Below are positions 1-6,199 of a stretch of DNA of 11,571 bases, in pieces. Made by a program: the position numbers and the translations under genes. The notes below the pieces were generated by a model. That model saw only the letters and a program-made list of their open reading frames with translations. It ran no database searches and was not told where the DNA came from. Numbering within the stretch: the first letter of the stretch is position 1; each line of letters starts with the position of its first letter. The stretch is from Micrococcales bacterium UBA3913 (GTDB lineage Bacteria; Actinomycetota; Actinomycetes; Actinomycetales; Microbacteriaceae), in NCBI GenBank assembly GCA_002391425.1, contig DGEZ01000073.1:1-11571 (forward strand), written 5' to 3'.

Positions 1-219
1 ACCCAGGGTGAGGATGTACAGCGGAATGGTGACGATCTTCACAATGGGCATGAGGAGGGTGTTGATCGCCGCCAGCAGCAGGCCGAGAGCGAGGTAGGTG
101 AGGACGTCTGCGTAGGTCTCGCCTGGGCGGAATGACGTCACCGTGAATACGTGCAGGAAGGTTGCCGTGATCCACAATGCTGCGGCGTTGAACAGGACTG
201 CGGTGAGGAATCGCGTCAT
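1..219 (-). CDS. Holin-like small membrane protein (PF04020 type), 3' end cut off by window
   Basis: The first 73 residues of a minus-strand gene are visible; the rest lies left of the window. The N-terminus MTRFLTAVLFNAAALWITAT is a hydrophobic segment. A second hydrophobic stretch follows (about residues 40-53), then the block MPIVKIVTIPLYILTLG. This pattern of short membrane spans joined by a P-(I/L)-(V/L)-K-hydrophobic-P-L-x-(I/L)-L-TLG block is typical of the 'phage holin family'/YvlD-like membrane proteins of about 110-130 residues. Despite the name these are usually chromosomal and of unknown function; nothing nearby suggests a phage. The ATG at 219-217 is chosen because the hydrophobic segment starts there and a possible -10 box lies 6 nt upstream. 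No Shine-Dalgarno sequence is present. The gene diverges from the aminotransferase gene with 57 nt between the starts. Family assignment is fairly secure; function is not known. Confidence 0.72.
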   Translation of the reverse strand, partial: MTRFLTAVLFNAAALWITATFLHVFTVTSFRPGETYADVLTYLALGLLLAAINTLLMPIVKIVTIPLYILTLG

Positions 220-225
220 GGGGGC

Positions 226-231
226 ATTCTG
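226..231 (-). promoter_or_regulatory. Possible -10 box for a leaderless transcript of the holin-like gene
   Basis: On the minus strand CAGAAT is followed by 6 nt and then the ATG at 219. The upstream sequence has no ribosome binding site. This spacing would put the transcription start at the A of ATG. The hexamer is only a moderate match to TAnnnT/TATAAT, so this is tentative. Confidence 0.3.
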
Positions 232-263
232 CCACACCCGGGTGGGCGGGGCGATCACCGGGC

Positions 264-269
264 TAGACT
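264..269 (+). promoter_or_regulatory. -10 box TAGACT, leaderless promoter of the hisC-like gene
   Basis: TAGACT matches the actinobacterial TAnnnT -10 consensus and ends 7 nt before the GTG at 277. Transcription would start at or next to the first base of the start codon. No Shine-Dalgarno sequence precedes the GTG, which agrees with leaderless translation. No convincing -35 element is seen in the GC-rich upstream sequence. Confidence 0.55.
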
Positions 270-276
270 GGCTGTC

Positions 277-1341
277 GTGACAGATTCCGTTCCGATACGT
301 GTCCGTTCCGAGATCGTTCAGATGCCCCGTTACCGGCAGGGCGCTGCGGCGGGGCCGGACCAGTTCAAGCTGTCCAGCAATGAGAATCCGTTTCCGCCGC
401 TGCCATCGGTGCTGGCGGCCATTGAATCGGAGCTGGAGATCAATCGGTATCCGGATGGTTCCGCCGCTCGTTTGACCGAGAAGATCGCCGAAGTAACCGG
501 GCTGAGTCCGGAGAATGTGGCGGTCGGTCCGGGGTCGATCTCACTGCTGCAGCAATTGCTGCTCATGGTCGGTTCGGTCGGCGACGAGGTGGTGTACGCG
601 TGGAGGTCCTTTGAGGGGTACCCCACGGTCGCGACCCTGACCGGGCTAACCCCGGTGGAGGTGCCGTTGCTGGATGACTGCGGCCACGATCTGGCGGCGA
701 TGGCGGATGCAGTCACGGAACACACCCGCGCGATCTTCCTGTGCACGCCGAACAACCCGACCGGGAACGTGCTCACCACAGACCAGGTGGAGTGGTTGCT
801 GGCCGCGGTGCCCTCTGATGTGTTGGTTGTCATCGACGAGGCCTATGTGGATTTTGTGCGCGACCCGGACGCCGCTGATGGTCTCAGGCTGCTTGCGGAC
901 TATCCCAACCTGGTGTCGGTGCGGACGTTTTCGAAGGCGCACGGTCTCGCCGGGTTGCGTATTGGCTATGCACTGGGAGACCCCGCGATCATCGATGTGC
1001 TGCGAGCGGCGGGTCTGCCGATGGCGGTGTCGAACCTCGCGCAACGTGCGGCGATCGCCTCCCTGGATGCGTCCGATGAGGTGGCCGAGCGTGTCGAGCA
1101 CATCGTGGGTGTCCGCAACCGGGTGATGGCTGGTCTGCTGGACCAGGGCTGGGAGGTGCCCGCCCCGCAGGGAAACTTCGTCTGGCTTCCTCTAGGTGAG
1201 CGTTCCGTCGACGCGGGTGAGGTGTTCCTGCGCCACGGCGCGATCGTACGGGTCTTCCCCGACTCCGGGGTGCGCGTCACCGTCGCAGAGGATGCGTCTG
1301 TGGATGCGATTCTCGCCGCTGCGGCAGAGCTGGTGCGCTGA
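277..1341 (+). CDS. hisC: Histidinol-phosphate / aromatic amino acid aminotransferase (HisC2/Pat-like)
   Basis: A 354-residue PLP-dependent class I/II aminotransferase of the HisC family. Visible motifs: KLSSNENPFPPLPSV near the N-terminus (substrate and cofactor loop), NNPTGN at 159-164, IDEAYVDF with D187 (contacts the PLP ring nitrogen) and Y190, and RTFSKAHGLAGLRIGYA with K220 as the Schiff-base lysine. A longer in-frame ORF opens at 151. The GTG at 277 is preferred because the residues before it do not resemble the family, the resulting length is normal, and a -10 box lies directly upstream. The gene stands apart from any his operon, beside a keto-acid dehydrogenase operon. It may therefore be the second actinobacterial paralog (HisC2/Pat), which acts on phenylalanine or tyrosine rather than histidinol phosphate. 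Sequence reading alone cannot separate the two substrates. Confidence 0.9.
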   Translation: MTDSVPIRVRSEIVQMPRYRQGAAAGPDQFKLSSNENPFPPLPSVLAAIESELEINRYPDGSAARLTEKIAEVTGLSPENVAVGPGSISLLQQLLLMVGSVGDEVVYAWRSFEGYPTVATLTGLTPVEVPLLDDCGHDLAAMADAVTEHTRAIFLCTPNNPTGNVLTTDQVEWLLAAVPSDVLVVIDEAYVDFVRDPDAADGLRLLADYPNLVSVRTFSKAHGLAGLRIGYALGDPAIIDVLRAAGLPMAVSNLAQRAAIASLDASDEVAERVEHIVGVRNRVMAGLLDQGWEVPAPQGNFVWLPLGERSVDAGEVFLRHGAIVRVFPDSGVRVTVAEDASVDAILAAAAELVR

Positions 1342-1398
1342 CTTCTGGAGATGTCCGCCAGGGTTTCAGCCCGGAAATTGTAGAGTGGCGTGGACCTG

Positions 1399-1439
1399 AT
1401 GGCAGATTCTGCCATTTACTCTGGGGGTGTTCGCGAACA
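1399..1439 (+). promoter_or_regulatory. Promoter/operator region of the dehydrogenase operon with two perfect palindromes
   Basis: ATGGCAG-ATT-CTGCCAT (1399-1415) is a perfect 7-bp inverted repeat with a 3-nt spacer. Two bases later comes TACTCT (1417-1422), a TAnnnT -10 candidate. TGTTCGCGAACA (1428-1439) is a perfect 12-bp palindrome lying where transcription would begin. The GTG of the E1 alpha gene follows at 1472, giving a leader of about 40 nt with an aaagg-type ribosome binding site. No good -35 hexamer sits 16-19 bp upstream of TACTCT. The palindromes are seen directly; their role as operators and the identity of any regulator are inference. Confidence 0.45.
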
Positions 1440-1471
1440 GCGCGGGCGCCAACCCCGGAGAAAGGTAGCTG

Positions 1472-2590
1472 GTGCCAGAGCAGAGTCACCCCCTTGTGCG
1501 CTTCCTCGATGAGCAGGGTGCGCTGACCTCATCGGAGGCGAATGAGTCCTGCGCCGAGTATGCAGCGGAGGTGGACGAACAGCTCCTGCGACGATGCTAC
1601 GAGGAGATGGTGCTCGCCCGGTCCTTTGACAGCTCCGCTGCCGCACTGCAACGGCAGGGGGAACTAGCGCTATGGGTTCCGAATATCGGGCAGGAGGGGT
1701 GCCAGGTGGGGGCGGCCCTCGCCCTGCGCGATCAGGACTGGGTGGTGCCCTCCTACCGGGAGCTCGCCATCGCCCGCATCCGTGGCGTTCCCTGGCAGGA
1801 CATCATCGCGCTGTTCCGGGGCACCAGTCACGGTGCGTGGGACTGGCGGGCAACACGGTTCCACCAGTACACGCTGGTCATCGGTGCGCAGGCCAGCCAC
1901 GGTGTGGGATTTGCCTGGGGCAGGGCACTCGACGGCGCCAGCGGCCACGGCGACCGGGAGCACGATGAGGCCGTGCTGACCTGCTTCGGGGATGGCGCCA
2001 CCTCGGAGGGAGCCGTGTCCGAGGCTATGGTGTTCGCCGCGAGTTTCTCGACGCCGAACGTGTTCCTGTGCCAGAACAACGGCTGGGCGATTTCCGTTCC
2101 GTCCTCGGTGCAGGCCAGCGCCCCGCTGGCCGAGCGGGCCCGGGGCTTTGGGCTGGCGGCGTATCGCGTTGACGGCAATGATCCGATCGCCGTGTATGCG
2201 GCGGTTCGCTCCCTCATGGACCGAGCTCGCAAGGGGGAGGGTCCGGGGTTCGTGGAAGCGGTCACGTTTCGGATGGGGGCTCACACCTCCTCGGATGACC
2301 CGACGAAGTACCGAGATGACGACATCGTGCAGCGGTGGGCACGGCGAGATCCGATTCTGCGGGTGCGGCGCCGCCTGATCGCCCTAGGGTGCGGGCAGGA
2401 ATTCTTTTCGGAGGTGGATGACCGGGCCGCTGAGGAGGCGTCCCAGCTGCGTTCCGGTATTCGGGCGCTGCCCGATCCCGAGTCCATGGACATGTTTCGG
2501 AATGTCTACACCGAACCGCATCCCCTCGTGGAGGCCGAAGCGCAGTGGATGCGCGAATACCTGGCCGAGGAGGAGGCCCATCATGGGTGA
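1472..2590 (+). CDS. bkdA: 2-oxo acid dehydrogenase E1 component, alpha subunit (branched-chain type)
   Basis: A 372-residue TPP-dependent E1 alpha subunit. E1 decarboxylates a 2-oxo acid and passes the acyl group to the lipoyl arm of E2. Visible: NIGQEGCQVG (71-80), VPSYRE (92-97), the TPP/Mg motif GDGATSEG (173-180) ending at QNNGWAIS (201-208), and MGAHTSSDDPTKYR (268-281), the loop equivalent to the phosphorylation loop of mitochondrial E1. The SSDDP-x-x-YR form of this loop resembles branched-chain keto-acid dehydrogenases (BkdA) more than pyruvate dehydrogenase. Databases often label such proteins PdhA, so substrate is uncertain (branched-chain 2-oxo acids favoured, pyruvate possible). 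The start is GTG, preceded by ggagaaagg. It is the first gene of a three-gene operon, and its last 8 nt overlap the E1 beta gene. Confidence 0.9.
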   Translation: MPEQSHPLVRFLDEQGALTSSEANESCAEYAAEVDEQLLRRCYEEMVLARSFDSSAAALQRQGELALWVPNIGQEGCQVGAALALRDQDWVVPSYRELAIARIRGVPWQDIIALFRGTSHGAWDWRATRFHQYTLVIGAQASHGVGFAWGRALDGASGHGDREHDEAVLTCFGDGATSEGAVSEAMVFAASFSTPNVFLCQNNGWAISVPSSVQASAPLAERARGFGLAAYRVDGNDPIAVYAAVRSLMDRARKGEGPGFVEAVTFRMGAHTSSDDPTKYRDDDIVQRWARRDPILRVRRRLIALGCGQEFFSEVDDRAAEEASQLRSGIRALPDPESMDMFRNVYTEPHPLVEAEAQWMREYLAEEEAHHG

Positions 2591-3596
2591 CACGCAGACC
2601 CCGGTGATGCCTCTTGCCCGGAGCATTACGGCGGGGTTGCGCGCCGCGATGGCGGCGGACTCGCGGGTGATGCTGCTCGGCGAGGACATCGGGCGCCTGG
2701 GGGGCGTATTCACGGTCACGGCGGGCCTCCAGGAGGAGTTCGGCGTGCGGCGCGTCGTCGACACGCCCTTGTCGGAAGGCGGCATCATCGGCTCGGCGAT
2801 CGGCTTGGCGAAGGCCGGTTTCCGCCCGGTGTGCGAGATCCAATTCGACGGGTTCATCTTCCCCGGGTTCGACCAGATCACGTCCCAGCTGTCCCGGATG
2901 ACGACGAGGCATGCGGGGTCCCTGGCGATGCCCGTGGTGGTGCGCGTGCCCTACGGAGGGGGGATCGGAGCAGTCGAGCATCATCAGGAAAGTCCGGAGG
3001 CGTACTTCGCACACACCCCGGGGCTGCGCGTGGTGAGTCCGGGTTCACCGGACGATGCGTATTGGATGATTCAGCAGGCGATCGAGTCGGATGATCCGGT
3101 GCTGTTCTTCGAGCCGAAACGCCGGTACTGGCAGACCGGCCCGGTGGAGCTGTCGGCTGCCGTGGTGGGACTGCACCGGGCACGGGTGCTGCGTGAGGGG
3201 ACAGATGTCACCCTGGTCGGGTGGGGCGCGATGGTCGGCGTGATGGCCGACGCGGCGCTCGCCGCCGAGCAGGACGGTGTCTCTGCGGAGGTGATCGATC
3301 TGCGCTCGCTGGCCCCGATCGACTACGGCCCGATCCTGCGTTCTGCCGAGAAAACGGGAAGAGTCGTCGTCGTGCAGGAGGCCCCCGCCTCGGTGTCGGT
3401 GGCCAGCGAGCTTGCCGCTCAGGTGTCACAGCGATGCTTCTTCTCGCTGGAGGCCCCGGTGATTCGGGTTGGCGGCTTCGATGTTCCCTTCCCGCCGGCC
3501 CGCTTGGAACGACTTCAGGTCCCGGACGTGGATCGGGTGCTGGAGGGTATCCAGGCCGCGCTTGATTACTCGATTCAGGAGGTACGACGCCCATGA
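2583..3596 (+). CDS. bkdB: 2-oxo acid dehydrogenase E1 component, beta subunit
   Basis: A 337-residue E1 beta subunit, the partner that completes the TPP site in the alpha2-beta2 heterotetramer. Visible: LLGEDIG (31-37), DTPLSEGGIIGSAIGLA (60-76) with the conserved Glu65, then EIQFDGFIFPGFDQITSQL, RVPYGGGIGAVEHHQESPEA and FAHTPGLRVVSPGSPDDAY in the pyrimidine-binding domain. A C-terminal transketolase-like domain starts near residue 200 (DVTLVGWGAMV, QEAPASVSVASELA). The open frame extends upstream to 2418, but the ATG at 2583 gives the family N-terminus (MPLARSITAGLRAAM) and has a gaggagg ribosome binding site within the end of the alpha gene. It overlaps E1 alpha by 8 nt and E2 by 4 nt (ATGA), so the three proteins are probably made in coupled fashion. 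Substrate preference is uncertain, as for alpha. Confidence 0.92.
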   Translation: MGDTQTPVMPLARSITAGLRAAMAADSRVMLLGEDIGRLGGVFTVTAGLQEEFGVRRVVDTPLSEGGIIGSAIGLAKAGFRPVCEIQFDGFIFPGFDQITSQLSRMTTRHAGSLAMPVVVRVPYGGGIGAVEHHQESPEAYFAHTPGLRVVSPGSPDDAYWMIQQAIESDDPVLFFEPKRRYWQTGPVELSAAVVGLHRARVLREGTDVTLVGWGAMVGVMADAALAAEQDGVSAEVIDLRSLAPIDYGPILRSAEKTGRVVVVQEAPASVSVASELAAQVSQRCFFSLEAPVIRVGGFDVPFPPARLERLQVPDVDRVLEGIQAALDYSIQEVRRP

Positions 3597-4885
3597 GTAC
3601 GCGCACATTTGTGCTGCCCGACGTCGGTGAGGGTCTCGTTGAAGCAGAGGTCGCACAGTGGCGGGTCGCGCCGGGAGCGGAGGTCGCGATCAACGACGTC
3701 CTGCTGGAGATCGAGACGGCCAAGTCTCTTGTGGAGCTCCCCTCTCCGTTTGCCGGGGTGGTGACAGACCTCTTGGTCGCCGAGGGGGACACCGTCCCGG
3801 TGGGCACTGCGCTGGTGAAGATCCGTGTGGCGGAGCAGGACGGCTCTGACGTGGCCGAGCCGCAGGCGCCTTCTGGCACACGGAAAGTCGAGGCGTCGCC
3901 CTCCGGTTCTGCTCCCCTGCTCGTTGGCTACGGAGCGGGCGCGGTGCGCGAGCGTCGGCGCAGGGTGCGGATGCCCGAACAACGTCCCGGTGTCGACTCG
4001 GCGAAGACGCCTGCGACGTCGGCAATGCGCCCGCGAGCAAAGCCTCCTGTGCGCCGGATCGCCCGGGAGATGGGGGTCGACCTCGCCCGTGTCACGGGAA
4101 CCGGGGTGGATGGGGAGGTTCTTCGTGAGGACGTGATGCGTGCGGCGGAGCAGGCCCGCGTGTTCCGGAATGTCACCACCCCGCAATGGTCCACGCAGAG
4201 GGAGGAGCGGATCCCCGTGCGGGGGGTGCGCAAGCAGACCGCCCTGGCGATGAGTGCGAGTGCGTTCACCGCTCCCCATGTGACTGTCTTCGTCGACGTG
4301 GATGCGACCCGCACGATGGAGTACGTCCGTCGTGTGAAGGAGTCCCCCGACTTTGCTGGAGTGCGGATCTCGCCTCTGTTGGTGATGTGCCGGGCAATCA
4401 TCTGGGCGGTCCAGCGCAATCCTGGTGTGAACGCGCACTTCGATGACGATGCGATCACCATCCACCACTATGTGAACTTGGGTGTTGCGGCGGCCACGCC
4501 CCGGGGTCTGATCGTGCCGAATATTAAGGATGCTCACCTGAAGTCGATGCGGGAACTGGCGCTGAGCCTGAATCGGCTGACCTCCGCGGCGCGGGAGGGT
4601 AGCACCGCGCGGCAGGATATGTCTGGAGGCACGATCACGGTGACGAATATCGGGGTGTTCGGGGTGGACTCGGGTACCCCCATCCTCAACCCGGGTGAGG
4701 TGGCGATCGTGGCCCTGGGGTCGATTCGGATGAAGCCCTGGGTGGTGGATGGCCGGGTCCAGCCTCGGCACGTGACAACGGTCGCCGCGACGCTCGACCA
4801 TCGAGCGGTCGATGGGGATGTCGCCAGTCGCTTCGTCGCCGACATTGCGACGATTCTCGAGGAGCCCGCACTACTGGTGGAATGA
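3593..4885 (+). CDS. bkdC: Dihydrolipoamide acyltransferase, E2 component of the 2-oxo acid dehydrogenase complex
   Basis: A 430-residue E2 that forms the core of the complex and transfers the acyl group from lipoate to CoA. Domains in order: one lipoyl domain (about 1-80) with the lipoylation site in EIETAKSLVELPSP (K44); an Arg/Pro/Ser-rich linker (81-147); a peripheral subunit-binding domain (148-186: RAKPPVRRIAREMGVDL...TGTGVDGEVLREDV); and the catalytic domain (about 200-430). The catalytic domain ends with LDHRAVDGDVASRF, where H403 and D407 match the HRxxxDG catalytic motif. The gene overlaps E1 beta by 4 nt. There is no E3 gene (lipoamide dehydrogenase) in the window, so E3 must be encoded elsewhere and docked through the 148-186 domain. 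Branched-chain acyltransferase is favoured from the E1 context; acetyltransferase is possible. Confidence 0.92.
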   Translation: MSTRTFVLPDVGEGLVEAEVAQWRVAPGAEVAINDVLLEIETAKSLVELPSPFAGVVTDLLVAEGDTVPVGTALVKIRVAEQDGSDVAEPQAPSGTRKVEASPSGSAPLLVGYGAGAVRERRRRVRMPEQRPGVDSAKTPATSAMRPRAKPPVRRIAREMGVDLARVTGTGVDGEVLREDVMRAAEQARVFRNVTTPQWSTQREERIPVRGVRKQTALAMSASAFTAPHVTVFVDVDATRTMEYVRRVKESPDFAGVRISPLLVMCRAIIWAVQRNPGVNAHFDDDAITIHHYVNLGVAAATPRGLIVPNIKDAHLKSMRELALSLNRLTSAAREGSTARQDMSGGTITVTNIGVFGVDSGTPILNPGEVAIVALGSIRMKPWVVDGRVQPRHVTTVAATLDHRAVDGDVASRFVADIATILEEPALLVE

Positions 4886-4887
4886 TG

Positions 4888-4924
4888 TCGCGCCGTTCCG
4901 ACGCAGGACGCCTGAACGGCGCGA
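4888..4924. terminator. Bidirectional intrinsic terminator between E2 and the NlpC/P60-like gene
   Basis: TCGCGCCGTTC (4888-4898) and GAACGGCGCGA (4914-4924) form a perfect 11-bp inverted repeat with a 15-nt loop. It starts 3 nt after the E2 stop codon and ends 12 nt before the stop of the converging gene. There is no real T-tract on either side, as is common for actinobacterial terminators. Confidence 0.65.
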
Positions 4925-4936
4925 AATCCCGACCCG

Positions 4937-5737
4937 CTACTTCGTCAAACGGATGACAGCGCTGTATGCGGAGGGGCTATCCGAGTACACCACGGTCTGG
5001 TATCCCGCGTACCCACCTGTGACCGCGGTGCCGTTGCCGAGGTAGATCTCGACGTGACCGCTGCGGATCAGGATGTCCCCGGCTTGCGCCTGGCTAGGGT
5101 CGACCTCCACACCGTATGCGGTGAAGCCCCACGGGCCGATATCGCCGACGGAGTAGCCGACAGCGCGAAGCGCGCGCTCAACCATTGCGGTGCAGTCCTG
5201 GTACTGGCCCTGCTGGGCAAGAGCTGCCGAGATGAACGCGGCGATCGTGCCGCTGCTGGCCTGGATGGCCGAAACGTCGATGCTGCTGGAGGACTCCTCG
5301 CTCTGCGAGGCGGTATCGCTCTCGGTGGTCTCGGTCTCTGTAGTGGTCTCGGTCTCTGTGGTGGTCTCCTCTTCAACCACTTCCTGCTTGGAAGTGGCTG
5401 CGGAGGTGCGCTCCAGGCTGACCGATGCGTCTGTCGTTTCCAGGGAGACCTGCTGAACGGCCCCGGTGCTCAAATTGATTGTTGCCCCAGAGAGCTCTTC
5501 GGGAGTGTCGGCATAGGCCGGCATGACGGTGGTGAATCCGAGAAGTCCTGCGATGCCCAGAGCGGTCGCCCCGCTGATGCGCGAGTGTGAGCGGCTCTCT
5601 GCGGCGCGCGCCTCACGACGGGTCTGGGGTTGAGCGTGTGAGTGATTTTCCTCTGCACGAATGAACGCGCGTGAATGGTGTGACGACGCTCCAGCCTGTG
5701 GGCCGGTGGCTCCGTGTCTTCCGCCTCGTTGTGCCAA
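4937..5737 (-). CDS. Secreted NlpC/P60-like cell-wall hydrolase
   Basis: A 266-residue exported protein. A long basic, His/Ser/Arg-rich N-terminus (1-53) precedes a hydrophobic signal core (about 54-72) and a likely cleavage site PAYA|DTPEE after residue 76. A Thr/Glu- and Ser-rich spacer (about 117-153) follows. The C-terminal domain (about 165-266) has DCTAMVERALRAVG with candidate nucleophile C182, then AGDILIRSGHVEIYLGNG with H228, the Cys and His arrangement of NlpC/P60-type papain-fold peptidases that cut peptidoglycan stem peptides. The frame is open back to 5866, but no ATG or GTG lies at a sensible place. The TTG at 5737-5735 has a strong ribosome binding site (GGAGG, 5748-5744, 6 nt away) and is chosen. 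It converges on the dehydrogenase operon and diverges from rpmB. The exact bond cleaved is not known; a CHAP-like amidase is an alternative. Confidence 0.78.
   Translation of the reverse strand: MAQRGGRHGATGPQAGASSHHSRAFIRAEENHSHAQPQTRREARAAESRSHSRISGATALGIAGLLGFTTVMPAYADTPEELSGATINLSTGAVQQVSLETTDASVSLERTSAATSKQEVVEEETTTETETTTETETTESDTASQSEESSSSIDVSAIQASSGTIAAFISAALAQQGQYQDCTAMVERALRAVGYSVGDIGPWGFTAYGVEVDPSQAQAGDILIRSGHVEIYLGNGTAVTGGYAGYQTVVYSDSPSAYSAVIRLTK
5325..5368 (-). repeat. 18-bp tandem repeat encoding the Thr/Glu spacer of the NlpC/P60-like protein
   Basis: Two 18-bp units (5325-5342 and 5343-5360) differ only at the last base, and an 8-bp partial third copy follows (5361-5368). On the coding strand they specify alternating Thr and Glu residues. 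Since 18 is a multiple of three, changes in copy number would lengthen or shorten the spacer without breaking the frame. Confidence 0.75.
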
Positions 5738-5743
5738 TGTCTT

Positions 5744-5748
5744 CCTCC
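5744..5748 (-). promoter_or_regulatory. Shine-Dalgarno GGAGG deciding the TTG start
   Basis: On the minus strand GGAGG is followed by 6 nt (AAGACA) and then TTG at 5737. This is the only well-placed ribosome binding site upstream of the signal peptide, so it sets the start of the hydrolase gene. Confidence 0.7.
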
Positions 5749-5795
5749 ACGCCCGTACCGCGTTGCGGCATCTCCTCGAAAACGAATCGATGTCT

Positions 5796-5833
5796 GCCAC
5801 ACGAGTGAGGTGATACCAGGCGTCTCGTGTGAC
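5796..5833 (-). promoter_or_regulatory. Hairpin in the probable 5' leader of the NlpC/P60-like gene
   Basis: On the minus strand CACACGAG (5831-5824) pairs with CTCGTGTG (5805-5798). One U-G and one further G-C pair extend it to about 10 bp around an 18-nt loop. It lies between the candidate promoter and the TTG start. I do not recognise a known riboswitch class; the c-di-AMP (ydaO) riboswitch that precedes some actinobacterial wall-hydrolase genes is not evident. Confidence 0.4.
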
Positions 5834-5911
5834 GCGTACAGCCAACTGGGGTGCTGACTCACGCAATCAACCGAGTCCATCTCGACAACGAACTCGGCTG
5901 AAGGTGTGGTC

Positions 5912-5919
5912 AGTTTATA
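5912..5919 (-). promoter_or_regulatory. Candidate -10 region for the NlpC/P60-like gene
   Basis: The minus strand reads TTATAAACT here, which contains both TATAAA and the TAnnnT form TAAACT. It is one of the few AT-rich points in the intergenic region. Transcription from here would give a leader of about 165-170 nt before the TTG start. No strong -35 partner is seen. Confidence 0.35.
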
Positions 5920-6022
5920 ACGAAATGGCCACAACGGGAAATCTCGGCCAGGTTCTGGACGAAAAACCGCGGAAAAACACAGACCGGCTCGCCCGTGACA
6001 GGCGTAGATTGTGGGAAATCAC

Positions 6023-6052
6023 TTGCACTGAGGTGAGTCTGTCCCGTAGGCT
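6023..6052 (+). promoter_or_regulatory. Candidate promoter for rpmB-rpmG-rpsN
   Basis: TTGCAC (6023-6028), an 18-nt spacer and TAGGCT (6047-6052) fit a SigA-type actinobacterial promoter. Transcription would start near 6059, giving a leader of about 140 nt that includes both palindromes upstream of rpmB. A second possible pair, TTGCGC (6063-6068) with TATCGT (6085-6090) and 16-nt spacing, lies just downstream. Confidence 0.5.
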
Positions 6053-6109
6053 GAACCTTTGGTTGCGCGAGTCCCCCTCGCGTATATCGTGGCCGTTCGG
6101 CATCCCGCT

Positions 6110-6123
6110 CAGATATATATCTG
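6110..6123. repeat. 14-bp perfect AT-rich palindrome upstream of rpmB
   Basis: CAGATATATATCTG is its own reverse complement. It lies 77 nt before the rpmB start, downstream of the candidate promoters. It is notably AT-rich for this genome and could be a regulator-binding site. Function unknown. Confidence 0.6.
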
Positions 6124-6159
6124 CGAAAGACGTCGATGGCTGCCGACAAGAGATCTTGG

Positions 6160-6179
6160 GTGTGGCGCATGCGCCACAC
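6160..6179. repeat. 20-bp perfect palindrome in the rpmB leader
   Basis: GTGTGGCGCATGCGCCACAC is perfectly self-complementary. In RNA it can fold as an 8-bp stem with a CATG loop, ending 20 nt before the rpmB ATG and about 8 nt before the gagaggaag ribosome binding site. It could be a protein operator on DNA or a leader hairpin that affects L28 translation. It does not match the Zur or CRP/GlxR consensus spacings I know. Confidence 0.7.
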
Positions 6180-6199
6180 GGTAGTGAGAGGAAGAGAAT

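Noticed and set aside
1..219. Prophage remnant suggested by the holin family label
   Set aside because: This membrane family is commonly chromosomal in actinobacteria; no integrase, lysin or structural phage gene is nearby.
3575..4801. Long minus-strand open frame opposite the E2 gene
   Set aside because: Arg/His-rich translation with no recognisable domain; the plus strand has a complete lipoyl, binding and catalytic domain set.
5054..5590. Plus-strand open frame opposite the NlpC/P60-like gene
   Set aside because: Its Gly/Leu/Val-rich composition is the complement of the hydrolase coding sequence, which has a signal peptide, catalytic residues and a ribosome binding site.
5738..5919. c-di-AMP (ydaO) riboswitch upstream of the wall hydrolase
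   Set aside because: The gene context is suggestive, but I cannot find the conserved core blocks of that class by eye; only a simple hairpin is visible.
6016..6031. Possible Zur box (TGGGAAATCACTTGCA-like) upstream of rpmB
   Set aside because: The two half-sites are poorly complementary and the spacing differs from the 7-1-7 actinobacterial Zur box. The same bases are better explained as part of the -35 region.
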